Part shown: piece after piece, positions 52,299 to 62,900 of the stretch
How positions within the stretch are numbered: the first letter of the stretch is position 1
Layout of the letters: every line of letters starts with the position of its first letter
Assembly (NCBI GenBank): GCA_019638455.1
Contig: JAHBTU010000003.1
Location: 558,001-622,000, forward strand
Length of the DNA: 64,000 bases
DNA from: Saprospiraceae bacterium
GTDB taxonomy: Bacteria > Bacteroidota > Bacteroidia > Chitinophagales > Saprospiraceae
Direction: 5' to 3'
The notes under the pieces: generated by a model
What the model saw: the letters and a program-made list of their open reading frames with translations, nothing else
Databases searched by the model: none
Told to the model about the DNA's origin: nothing
Translations under genes and position numbers: made by a program

Positions 52299-53339
52299 CT
52301 AACCCCCAGTCAATCGCGCTTTCTCCTCTTGTATCTGCCGGAGGCCGCCTTGAATCAGAGAAAAAACGACGACCCAAGCGGCAGCGCCTAGTGCAAAGTA
52401 TTTAAGGTAAAAAGGCAAATAAATCGGGCTGTTCCAAATCATGTGCATCAGCACGGCCATGAGAAACACGCGATAGAAACGCTGGTCGGCCAACATCTTG
52501 AAACTGAACGCTCGTTGCGCTTTCACTTTCCAAAGTGCCCCGGCACACATCGCCGTCCACACGATGTGGCCAAACGGCGCGAGCATTCCGCGCTGCATGA
52601 TGCTGTCGAGCATATCGTCGGCGTTGTAGAGGCCCGCGTAAAAAGCGTAGCCCGCGCTCTCGAATGCCGCGAACCCCGTGCCGACGGCGGCACCAAAAAG
52701 CAACCCATTGAGGGTGTAGTGGTAGCGGCGCGTGTTCACCACGATGGCGAGTGCCAGCAATTTGCCGGGTTCTTCCACGATGCCCGCCATGGATGCGCCG
52801 AGCCAGTCCAGAGCGAGTGAGTCGCCAATTTGGAAAAACATCATGGAGAGCGTCATGGACACAATGCCGCCGAGAAACACCAGCCGGATGATTTGGTAGA
52901 GCGACACGTTGTGCCGCACGTTCATTTCAAAAAAGAAAATAAGCGCCGACAACGGCACCGCAAACGAACCTACGATAATCAGCCCCGGCACGAGGTTGAT
53001 GTTTTCGTATTCTTTCCATGCTTGCACAAAAATGAAATAGACAAACGCGGCGCCGAGAAACGTCCGCAAGAACATCCACGGGCGCGGCCATCCGGTCTCT
53101 ACTTTTTCGATAGGCGGGGTGGTGGTGTGTGTGCCGACGGTGAAGTAGTCCTCGACTTCCTCGGCGGTGTGGCGTTTGAGCGCCTCCGAAAACACGTCGC
53201 CGAGACTGAAGCCCTTGAGCCGTTCCGTGCCAGCCCAGTCCGTCACATAATCGGATACTTTGCTCGCAAAATTCTGATGCTCAGGCTCGTGTGGTTTGTC
53301 TTCCTGCTGTTTGTTGAAGTCGTCTTTGGCGTTTTCCAT
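52299..53339 (-). CDS. PrsW-family intramembrane protease
   Basis: 346 residues. A cytoplasmic, charged N-terminal part (about 1-100) leads to about eight membrane segments. The family motifs EEPGK, FAAFESAGY, GHIVWTAMCAG and HMIWNSP are all present and carry the proposed Glu and His active-site residues. PrsW cleaves anti-sigma factors in Bacillus; the substrate here is unknown. ATG 53339 is chosen because the extra residues back to 53435 overlap the promoter region of the divergent inositol monophosphatase gene. Confidence 0.85.
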   Translation of the reverse strand: MENAKDDFNKQQEDKPHEPEHQNFASKVSDYVTDWAGTERLKGFSLGDVFSEALKRHTAEEVEDYFTVGTHTTTPPIEKVETGWPRPWMFLRTFLGAAFVYFIFVQAWKEYENINLVPGLIIVGSFAVPLSALIFFFEMNVRHNVSLYQIIRLVFLGGIVSMTLSMMFFQIGDSLALDWLGASMAGIVEEPGKLLALAIVVNTRRYHYTLNGLLFGAAVGTGFAAFESAGYAFYAGLYNADDMLDSIMQRGMLAPFGHIVWTAMCAGALWKVKAQRAFSFKMLADQRFYRVFLMAVLMHMIWNSPIYLPFYLKYFALGAAAWVVVFSLIQGGLRQIQEEKARLTGG

Positions 53340-53473
53340 GCGCTTTCGGCTTTTTCCGTTTTGATGTGGGTTGGCAAAAATACACAAAGGTTTTATGTCG
53401 CATAACGACGAAAGGCCACGCGCTCGTTTTGACAAGGATTTTTTGAAAACAACGGATTCGCCATCTTTGCCCC

Positions 53474-54271
53474 ATGAATTTGGAACACCTCACCCTGCTC
53501 GCCGGAAAAGCCGTGCAAGAAACCGCTGTCTTCATTCAAGCCGAAACTGGCAAGGTGCAGACTGGGCAAATCGAAGAAAAATTTCTCAATGGCCTCGTCA
53601 GCTATGTGGACCGTCATGCGGAGGAAATGCTCGTGGAACGCCTGTCGCGTTTGTTGCCAGAAGCCGCATTTCTCACCGAGGAAGAAACGGTGGAGCAGCA
53701 GGATGCCGACCTCCAGTGGATTATTGACCCTCTGGACGGCACCACCAATTTTCTCTACGGCGTGCCGCACTTTTCCGTCAGCGTGGGGCTGAAAGCCGGT
53801 GATGAGCTGGTGTTGGGCATCGTGCATCACATCCCGCAAGAGGAGACGTTCTACGCTTGGCAGGGCGGCGGAGCATGGTGCAACGGCCAGCCCATCCGCG
53901 TGAGCCAGCGCGGCGAGATGCGGCAGGCGCTGGTGGCCACGGGGTTCCCCTACCACAATTTTAGCCGCGCCGACGAATGGTTCGCAGCCCTGCGAGCGTT
54001 CATGGCCGAAGGGCGCGGGGCGCGTAGGTTCGGCTCGGCGGCGCTCGACTTGGCTTGGGTGGCGGCAGGGCGTTTCGATTTGTTTTTTGAATATGGCCTC
54101 AACGCCTGGGATGTGGCTGCTGGCGCGGTGCTGGTGCGCGAGGCTGGCGGCCAAGTCACGGACTTCGGCGGCGGCAACGCCTTCATAGAGCAAAGGGAAC
54201 TGCTGGCCTGCAACACGGCAGTGTTTGAAAAAGCATTGCAAATAGTGCAAAAGCATTTCAAAACTGCCTGA
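53474..54271 (+). CDS. Inositol monophosphatase family protein
   Basis: 265 residues. The metal-binding motifs are complete: LTEEE (Glu69-70), DPLDGTTNF (Asp85, Asp88) and NAWDVAAG near residue 212. It dephosphorylates inositol phosphates or related small phosphates such as PAP, in the cytoplasm; the exact substrate cannot be told. A CATCTTTG, close to the -7 consensus, ends four bases before the ATG and may give a near-leaderless mRNA. Confidence 0.92.
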   Translation: MNLEHLTLLAGKAVQETAVFIQAETGKVQTGQIEEKFLNGLVSYVDRHAEEMLVERLSRLLPEAAFLTEEETVEQQDADLQWIIDPLDGTTNFLYGVPHFSVSVGLKAGDELVLGIVHHIPQEETFYAWQGGGAWCNGQPIRVSQRGEMRQALVATGFPYHNFSRADEWFAALRAFMAEGRGARRFGSAALDLAWVAAGRFDLFFEYGLNAWDVAAGAVLVREAGGQVTDFGGGNAFIEQRELLACNTAVFEKALQIVQKHFKTA

Positions 54272-54348
54272 CGAATGTCCCCACTTTATGCACAATAACG
54301 TTGAACAGTCGCTCATCGAGCGAGTCGTCAGACAAAAGAACACACGAC

Positions 54349-54798
54349 ATGAAACGACACTTCTTATTCACCTTCCTCGCCCTCAGCACACTCCTTTCCT
54401 GCTCGTCTGCCCAAAAAACACTGCCCGCCCCATCGGCTCCTGCCGACCTCGCCGCCGTCGCCACAACCCCGGCTGCCGCCTTCGTGACGTGGGACAAAAA
54501 AATGGTGGATTTCGGCAAGGTGAAAAAAGGCGAAAAACGCGAGACGTTTTTTGAGTTCACCAACACCTCCGGCGCCGACGCGCAAATTGACATCGTGGAT
54601 GCCTGCGAGTGCACGAAAGTGGATTTCCCGCGCGGCATCATCAAGCCCGGCCACAAGGGCCGCCTTGATGTGGTGTTTGACAGCACGGAAAAAGACGCGC
54701 CCGAAACCATCGGCATCAACATCGTATTCAAACAAAACGACGCTGCAGGCTATCCGCGCATCGAGATGGTGGAGTACAAGTTTGAGATAGAGAAATGA
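54349..54798 (+). CDS. DUF1573 domain lipoprotein
   Basis: 149 residues with a lipoprotein signal (TLLSC, Cys near 18), an Ala/Pro-rich spacer and a DUF1573 Ig-like domain (MVDFGKVKKGEKRETFFEFTN, CECTKVDFP, IKPGHKGRLDVVFD). The two cysteines in CEC are typical of the family. Function unknown, probably at the periplasmic face of a membrane. ATG 54349 begins the signal. It follows the inositol phosphatase gene by 77 bases. Confidence 0.88.
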   Translation: MKRHFLFTFLALSTLLSCSSAQKTLPAPSAPADLAAVATTPAAAFVTWDKKMVDFGKVKKGEKRETFFEFTNTSGADAQIDIVDACECTKVDFPRGIIKPGHKGRLDVVFDSTEKDAPETIGINIVFKQNDAAGYPRIEMVEYKFEIEK

Positions 54799-54879
54799 GG
54801 GGAGGCTTCGGATAAAAATAAATCGGGACAAAAAGGGGAGAATGCCTTTTATGGCATTCTTTCCCACAAGTGATATTCG

Positions 54880-54958
54880 TTGACATGAATTACAAAATTT
54901 ACGGGATTCATACCCTTTCTCGAAAGGAAACGCAGTAAATCTTGTATATCCAGTCGAA
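54880..54958. repeat. Dispersed hairpin repeat, copy 3
   Basis: Left arm TTGACATGAATTACAAAATT at 54880 and, inverted, GTAAATCTTGTATATCCAGTC near 54934-54955. It is more diverged than the copies at 2582 and 41946. It occupies part of the 356-base gap before ettA; the rest holds a promoter candidate. Confidence 0.65.
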
Positions 54959-55037
54959 ATGAAAAACTTGCGAGTCGTCCTTTCCTCCGCTGCTCCATAA
55001 ATTTCAATTCTCCTTCAAATCCCTCCCGTCTTCCGCC

Positions 55038-55045
55038 TACCTTTG
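55038..55045 (+). promoter_or_regulatory. Candidate ettA -7 box (TACCTTTG)
   Basis: TACCTTTG matches TAnnTTTG, 110 bases before the ettA ATG. No good -33 TTG is seen. Confidence 0.4.
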
Positions 55046-55154
55046 CGCCCGCCTTGTAGGTCGGAGCGCCGTTCTGCCCCCGCGTACTGCCAGAACAGCG
55101 TTGCTGCGTACAGCAAATCACCGAATCAACATTTCCACAAATCAACAAGAATAG

Positions 55155-56825
55155 ATGTCCGAAAAAATCATCTTCTCCATGTCCGGCGTGAGCAAGACCT
55201 TCCCGCCGAGCAAACAAGTGTTGAAAAACATCTGGCTGTCGTTTTTCTACGGCGCCAAAATCGGCGTGCTTGGTCTCAATGGCTCCGGCAAGTCCACACT
55301 GCTCAAAATCATCGCTGGTCTCGACCAGAACTACGAAGGCAAAATCGAGTTCGAGAAACAATACAAAATCGGCTACCTCGCCCAGGAACCCGAGCTCGAC
55401 AACTCGAAAACCGTCCGCCAAATCGTGGAGGAAGCCGTGCAACATATCGTGGACTTGCTCCAAGAAAATGAGGATATCGGCACGAAACTCGGCGAAGTCA
55501 CCGACGACGACGAAATGATGAAACTCATTGAGCGCCAAGGCGAAGTGCTCGAACAAATCGAACATCTCGGCGGCTGGGAACTCGACTACCGCCTCGGTGT
55601 ATTTATGGACGCGCTACGATGCCCGCCCGACGACACGCCCATCAAAATCTGCTCCGGCGGCGAGCGCCGCCGCGTCGCGTTGGCACGACTACTGCTCTCG
55701 CAACCCGACATCCTGCTGCTCGACGAGCCTACCAACCACCTTGATGCCGAGTCGGTGCAGTGGCTCGAACAATACCTCCAGAACTTCCCCGGCACTGTCA
55801 TCGCCGTCACCCACGACCGCTATTTCCTCGACAACGTGGCGGGCTGGATTCTCGAGCTCGACCGCGGCGAGGGCATCCCATGGCAGGGCAATTACTCCTC
55901 TTGGCTCGACCAAAAAGCTAAACGTCTGGCACAAGAGGAAAAGCAGGAGGACAAGCGTCGCAAACAACTCGAACGCGAACTCGAGTGGGTGCGCATGGGC
56001 GCAAAAGGTCGCCAAGCCAAAGGCAAAGCACGTCTGAATGCCTACGAAAAAATGGCCGGCGAAGAAGCCAAAGAAAAGGAAGCCAAACTCGAACTCTGGA
56101 TTCCCAACGGCCAGCGCCTCGGCGACAACGTCATCGAGGTGAAGAACGTGACCAAATCTTTTGGCGACCGCGTGCTTTTTGAAAATTTATCTTTCACTGT
56201 GCCAAAAAACGCCATCGTCGGCATCATCGGCCCGAATGGCGTGGGCAAATCCACCCTTTTCAAAATGCTGGTGGGCAAGGAAAAACCCGATTCTGGCAGC
56301 ATCATCATTGGCGACACGGTGCAGATGAGCTATGTGGACCAAAGCCACGAGGCGCTTTTGCCGGAAAAAACGATTTATGAAATTGTGTCGGAAGGCAACG
56401 ACCTCATTCAGGTCGGAAATGCGAGCGTGAACGCGCGCGCTTATCTCTCCCGATTCAACTTCACGGGTGCCGACCAACAGAAAAAACTCGGTGTTTGCTC
56501 CGGCGGCGAGCGCAACCGCGTCCACCTCGCCATGACCCTGAAAGAAGGTGGCAACGTGCTTTTGCTCGACGAACCGACCAACGACATTGACGTGAACACA
56601 CTCCGCGCCCTGGAGGACGCGCTCGACGATTTCGCAGGTTGCGTGCTCATCATCAGCCACGACCGCTGGTTCATTGACCGCTTGGCGACTCACATCCTTT
56701 CCTTTGAGGACGACGCGGAAGTGGTGTTTTTTGAAGGAAACTTTACCGATTACGAAGAAATGAAAAAAGCCAAACTCGGCGACATCACGCCGCACCGCCC
56801 GCGGGTGAAGCATATTTTGAAATAA
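55155..56825 (+). CDS. ettA: ABC-F protein EttA (energy-dependent translational throttle)
   Basis: 556 residues with two ABC ATPase domains and no membrane segments. Walker A GLNGSGKST and GPNGVGKST, signatures SGGERRRVALA and SGGERNRVHLA, Walker B LLDEPTNHLD and LLDEPTNDID. The linker contains the arm and PtIM region typical of EttA (EWVRMGAKGRQAKGKARL). It binds the ribosomal E site and adjusts translation to energy state. It converges with the giant adhesin gene, with a bidirectional hairpin between. Confidence 0.95.
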   Translation: MSEKIIFSMSGVSKTFPPSKQVLKNIWLSFFYGAKIGVLGLNGSGKSTLLKIIAGLDQNYEGKIEFEKQYKIGYLAQEPELDNSKTVRQIVEEAVQHIVDLLQENEDIGTKLGEVTDDDEMMKLIERQGEVLEQIEHLGGWELDYRLGVFMDALRCPPDDTPIKICSGGERRRVALARLLLSQPDILLLDEPTNHLDAESVQWLEQYLQNFPGTVIAVTHDRYFLDNVAGWILELDRGEGIPWQGNYSSWLDQKAKRLAQEEKQEDKRRKQLERELEWVRMGAKGRQAKGKARLNAYEKMAGEEAKEKEAKLELWIPNGQRLGDNVIEVKNVTKSFGDRVLFENLSFTVPKNAIVGIIGPNGVGKSTLFKMLVGKEKPDSGSIIIGDTVQMSYVDQSHEALLPEKTIYEIVSEGNDLIQVGNASVNARAYLSRFNFTGADQQKKLGVCSGGERNRVHLAMTLKEGGNVLLLDEPTNDIDVNTLRALEDALDDFAGCVLIISHDRWFIDRLATHILSFEDDAEVVFFEGNFTDYEEMKKAKLGDITPHRPRVKHILK

Positions 56826-56885
56826 ACAAGCACGTCGTCGGGCTTGTACCGGAACGTCGTTTCGGTTTGCCTGCGGCTTAGAAAC

Positions 56886-56943
56886 AACAAGAGTCATCCC
56901 ATATTCAGCCCCGCTGGGGCAAAAATTCGGGATGACTCTTGTT
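56886..56943. terminator. Bidirectional hairpin between ettA and the adhesin gene
   Basis: AACAAGAGTCATCCC (56886-56900) pairs perfectly with 56929-56943 around an inner GCCCC/GGGGC hairpin. The ends are T-rich on both strands (CTTGTTTATTGTTT). The position between convergent genes suits a shared terminator. Confidence 0.75.
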
Positions 56944-56975
56944 TATTGTTTCAAATGAACGGTTGCCGCACCTGC

Positions 56976-59900
56976 TTAACGCAGTAGGGTCACGTCACCT
57001 TCATACAGCACCTCTTGCCCGTCGAACAATTCAATCACAGCATACCAGACAAACACGGCGGGGTTCATGAGTTGGCCCCGATGCCTGCCATCCCAGCCAT
57101 AAGCGGGGTCGTTGGGCAAGAAATCGTAGTGTTCGCTGACAAGTTCGCCCCAGCGCGAGTATATTTGGAACGACTTGATTTTCACCACGCTTCGAGTGTC
57201 GGCAAAAATCATGAACACATCGTTTTCGCTGTCGCCGTTGGGCGAGAACACGTTTGGCACATACACGTCCACGCTTTTATCCACCACCAACAACAGTCGT
57301 GCATCGGCCTTGCAGCCAGTTTGACTGGCTACATTCAGACGATATTGAGTGGAAGTGAGCGGGGTGGCGAGCGGGTTGAGACAGGTGTCGCAGTCCAGGC
57401 CAGTGTTCGGCGTCCATTGGATGACTGCCAACTCGCTGGGTGGCACCGTGACTTCCGTGTTGATTTGATAGCTGTCGCCAAGCTTGATGACGACGCGCGT
57501 TTCCAAAGTGATTTCCAGCAATTCCCCTTCCACGATGGTAGTGGTCGCGCTCGCGCTGCAACCCACCGCATCAATAGCTACGATGGTATAATCGCCGGGG
57601 AGCAGGTTGGTGAAGAGGGTGCTCTGTGTGAACACGTCGCCGTTGAGCGAGTATCGAATGGGTGGTTTGCCTCCTTCCACGTTTTCCACCACGATAGCTC
57701 CTCTGTCATTGTAGCAGGGGGGCTGGTTCGTGCGAAGTTGCACGACTGGCACCTTCGGTTCTATCACTACTTGGTCGGTGGCGGTGCAGCCAGTGGCAAC
57801 GATGGTGACCACGAGTGTGTATGTGCCCGGCAGGTCAATGGTCGGCGTGAGGGTGTTGCTACCCGACACGATATTGCCATCAGGACTTGTCCACTGGTAG
57901 GAGAGCGTGCCTACGCCTGTGGCGTTGCCATTGATGGTGGCGAGCTCGCCAAAGCAAGCGATGCTAAAAGTCGTGCCCGCATCGGCAGTGGGTATTGACT
58001 GGTCGTTGCTCACTGTTGTGGCGACAAGGTTGATGCAGTTGTTGCTTGGGTCGTTGCCGATGAGATAATAGGTGCCGGGTTGGCTCACCGTGAGCGTGGT
58101 GCCCGTGCCAACGATGGTGGTGTCCGCGCCGTTGATGGTAGCCCACCTGAAGTTGATGCCATTCACTGGCGAGCCGCCCGTGAGTGTCACGGTGGTGTTG
58201 AAGCAAGTGAGGAAGCCGGGCGGGTTGATGAAAAGTGGCGGGAAGGCCAAGTTTTCATTGATAGTGATGGAAGCGGTATCGGAGCAGGACGTGATGGTGT
58301 CCAGCACGATAAACTCGTAAAAACCAGCTTGGGTGACGGGCACGGGATTTCCACCTGAATAAAACGCGCCGTTGAGTATCCAGATGGTGTTGGGTGCTGT
58401 GGTGCCCTCGATGGTGCCGGATAGGATGATTTCGCTGATGGTGCAATCCAGCACGTCGCTGGGATTGAACGCAATGGATGCCTTGGGCTGATTGGTTAGG
58501 TTGTTCACCGTCACGGCGGTCGTGTCGGCGCAGCCACTGGCGTTCACGGTCAGGCGATAATTGCCAGCGGCATCCACAGTGATGGTGGCTTGTGCGGGGT
58601 TGCCCACGATGGAGCCACCGACGGTCGTCCACTGGAAGGAGGAGCCTGTCAGACTTGAACTGCCCGTCAAGGTCACTGTTTTCACGGCGCAGGTAATTGG
58701 TTCGGGCGCGGTGATGCTGGCCACTGGTTTTTCTCTAAATGAAATAGGCGTGCCAACCGAGATAACGGCGCAAAAATCGCTCAAGTCCACATTGCCAGAG
58801 CCGTCGTTGTTGCCTGCAATGGCCGAAACGTAATAAGTCGTACCGAAGGTCATCGTCGCTGGGTCGAAGCAGAAAGTTGGTTGGCTGCTGCGAGCAATTT
58901 CGTTGACGATTTGACCGCCGCTTCCGGTATGCAGCACAAATTGCCGCACGTCGTTGGCATCCAAAAACTCGCCAGCGGAATTGTAGGTAGCGGTGATACA
59001 TTCAGGGCCGCACACGAACAAAGGCGCATTCGACATATCGCCAATGGCAGTGTTGCAATTGAAAAGACCTACCGTGAAGTCGCAAACATCGGTGCAGCCA
59101 TTGGCATCCGTGACGGTGGCTACATAAGTGCCCGTCCCCAAATTGTTAAGGGGCAATGTGCCTGACAATACATTGGTGGGGGTGCCACCCGGCGACCAAT
59201 TGACGGTGTAGGGTGCTGTCCCGCCTGATACATTTACCTGTCCGGCTCCGTCTGTGAGGCCGGGGGCGCTGACGGTTGCGGTGGCGCTGCATGCAATCTG
59301 CGCGGCGCTGGCAGGTTGGCTGATGTTGAATGTGGCAGTGCTTGTGCATCCTTCGGCATCAGTCACTGTCACGGTGTAGTTGCCCGCGACGAGGTCGGTG
59401 AGGTTTGCCGGGTTGCCGGGTTGGTTGGGCGACCAAGCGAACTGATAGGGAGCCGTGCCGCTGCTCACGTTCAGGTCAATGGCGCCCTCGCTGCCACCAA
59501 AACATTTGATGTCGGTGGTCGCGCCACTAAACAAGACAGGGGCCGTATTGCTGACGACAGTGAAGGTAGCGACCGCTGTGCAAGCGCCGCCGCTGCTCAC
59601 AGTGACAGTGTAATCGCCCGGTGCCACGTTGGCCAAGTCCTGCGATGTTTGGGCGTTCGACCAAGTGAACGTGTAGTTATCGGGTGGTGTCACGCTGACG
59701 GTGATGGTGCCATTGTTGTCCACGCAGGATGTGCTGGGTGTGGTGGAGCCGCTCACGTTGGGCGTTATCACGCCGTCGGGCACGGTGATGTTTGCCACCG
59801 AGGAGCAGCCATTGTCGCCAGTCACGGTGACGGAATAGTTGCCGGCGGGTATGTTGCTCAGGTTTACACCATTGGAATTGTTTGACCATTGATAGGTGTA

Positions 59901-62900
59901 GGGCGCTTCGCCGCCGCTTACCGAGAGGCCAATGCTGCCATTGCTTTTGGCGCAGGTAGCGGCTGTCACGGTTTCATCAATGTCGGGCGAGGGCGTATCA
60001 TCGCCTACGGTGAAAGTGGCGACGCTGGTGCAGTTGCCACCTGCGCTGACGGTGACGGAATAGTCGCCCGGCGCGAGGCTGGTCAGGTTTTGGGAAGTCT
60101 GTGCGTTCGACCAAGTGAACGTGTAGTTGTCGGGTGGTGTCACGCCGATGGTGACGGAGCCATTGTTGTCCGAGCAAGAGGTGTTGGAAGTGGTCGTGCC
60201 GCTCACGCCGGGTGTTATCACGTTGTCAGGCACCACGAAGGCATCCACTGAGGAGCAGCCGTTGGCACCCGTGACGGTGACGGAGTAGTTGCCTGCCGGA
60301 ATGTTGCTCAGGTCTTCGTTCGTGGCGTTGTTCGACCACGAATAAGTGTATGGCGCTTCGCCGCCGCTTACCGAGAGGTCAATGCCGCCGTTGCTTTTAG
60401 CGCATGAGGCGGGCGCCACGATTTCGGCAATGGCAGGCGAAAGCGTGTTGTCGCCCACGTTGAACGAAGCCACGTTGGTGCAGCTGCCACCTGCGCTGAC
60501 GGTGACGGAATAGTTGCCGCCCACCAAACCGTTGAGATTTTGCGTGGTGGCGCTGTTCGACCAATTGTAGGTGTAAACGCCAGCAGGTGTCACGATGAGG
60601 TCAATGCTGCCGTTGCTTGTCCCGCAGATGGTGTTGGGAGAAGTAGAGCCGGCTACCGAGAAGGTGATGGAATTGTCGGGCACGGTTGCCGTGGCAGTGG
60701 TGGTGCAATTGTTGGCATCCGTCACGGTGACGGTGTAAGTGTCGGCAGCCACGTTGTTCAAATCTTGGGTCGTGGCATTGTTTGACCAATTGTAGGTGTA
60801 AGGCGCGGTACCGCCGTTCACGTTGAGGTCAACGCTGCCATTTTCCAAATCACAAACTTCGGGAGTGACGGTCTGTGAAGCCGTCGGGAGGGTAGTGTTG
60901 TCGTCCACTATGAATGATGCAGTGGCGGTACATCCTGTTCCGGCGGGGTCGGTCACGGAGACGGTATAGGTTCCGGGTGGCACATTGAAGAGGTCTTCCG
61001 ATGTGGCGTTGTTCGACCATTCTATGATAAAGTTGCCGGGTGGGGTTATCACCAAATTAACCGAGCCATTGGGCGTGGCACAGTTGGTGACGGGTGTGGC
61101 GCTGCCTCCCAAGCTGAATGTGGAGCTGTTGTTGGGTACATTCAGCGTGGTAGTGGCGGTGCATCCGTTGGAGGCGGTCACAGTGACGGAGTAGTTGCCG
61201 GAAAAAATGTTGGCGAGGTCTTCCGTGGTGGCGCCGTTCGACCAGACAAAGGTGTAAGGCGCACTGGCACCGCTGATATTGAGGTCAATACCGCCGTTGT
61301 CGTTGCTGCATATTGAGGGTGTCACGGTTGGGGTGATGATTGGATTTTGGGTATTGTTGATCACCGTGAATGTTGCGGTGGACGAGCAGCTGCCGCCCGC
61401 ACTGACGGTCACTGTGTAGCTGCCGCCGTTCAGGTTGTTCAAATCTTCGGTGGTGGCGTTGTTCGACCAGTTGTAGGTGTAGTTGCCCGCAGGTGACACG
61501 CTGATGTTCACCGCGCCATTGCCCGTTGTGCATGAAGTGTTTTCAGAAATAATGCCTGTTACGTTGAGCGCCACGTTGTTGTTGACCACGTTTGCGGTGG
61601 CGGTAGAGGAACAACCGTTGGCACCCGTGACGGTGACGGAATAAGTGCCTTGTGCCAAATCATTGATTTGATTGGTATTGCCGCTGTTCGACCACGAGAA
61701 GGCGTAAGGGGGCATTCCGCCTGTTGGGTTGGCGCTGGCCGAGCCGTTGTTCAGCCCACAAATGGAGGGTGTGGCGGCAGCGGCCAAATTGGGCGCGGTG
61801 GCATTGTTGGCTATGTTGAAACTGGCTGTGGCCGAACAGGTTAATCCGGTGCTGACGGTTACCGAGTAACTGCCGGGCGCGAGGTTGCTGATGTTGGGCG
61901 TGTTGGCACTGTTCGACCAATTGTAGGTATAATTGCCCGCCGGGGCGACGTTGAGCGATATGGAACCATTGGGGGTCAGGCACGAAGTGTTCTCAACTGC
62001 GGTACCCGACAGGTTGATGACCACATCATTGCTGGGGATGGTGATGGAACTGACTGCGGAACAGTTGCCCGCCGCACTGACGGTGACGGCGTAATTGCCC
62101 GGCGGCAAATTGTTGAGGTCTTCCGTCGTGGCTCCGTTCGACCAAGCGAACGTGACGGGGGCTTGGCCGCCCGTGACGGTGAGGTCAATGGCTCCGTTGG
62201 AGACACCGCAAGTAGCAGGAGTGACGGTGTGGGTCAGGCTGGGCACTTGCGATTCGTCGAGTACCACGAAGGTGGCGGTTTTGCTACAAGTGCCAACGGT
62301 CACCGTGACGGTGTAAGAGCCTGCCGCGAGGTTGTTGAGCACGGGCGTGAAAGCGCCGTTTGACCACAGGATGCTCGATGTGGGGGGAGCCGGGTTGAGT
62401 TGCAGCGTGATGCGCCCATTGTTGGTGGTGCAGGAGGTTTTGTTGAGCACGGTGCCGTTGATGATAATGTCAATGATATCGTCGGGCAAATCGCCACTGG
62501 TTTCGGAGGTGCAGCCGTTGGCGGACGTTACGGTGACGGAGTAAAAGTCTGGCGGCACGTTGTTCAAATCTTGGGTGGTCTGCCCGCTCGACCATTGGTA
62601 GGTGTATGGTGGCACGCCGCTACTCACGGTTAGGTCAATGCCTCCGTTGCTAAGGCCACAGGTGGCAAATTTATATTCAACGAAAATAATCGGCACGTTC
62701 GGCTGGTCAATCACGTCGAAGGTGGCTGTTTGGAAGCAGGAGCCTTGCCCCTGTACGGTGACGGTGTAGGTGCCACCCGGCAGACCATTGATGTTTTGCG
62801 TGGTTTGTCCACTCGACCATTGATATGTGTAAGGGCCAAGTGCGGGTGGTGTGACGTTGAGGGTGATACCGCCGTTGCCGCCAACGCATACTGTGTTGAT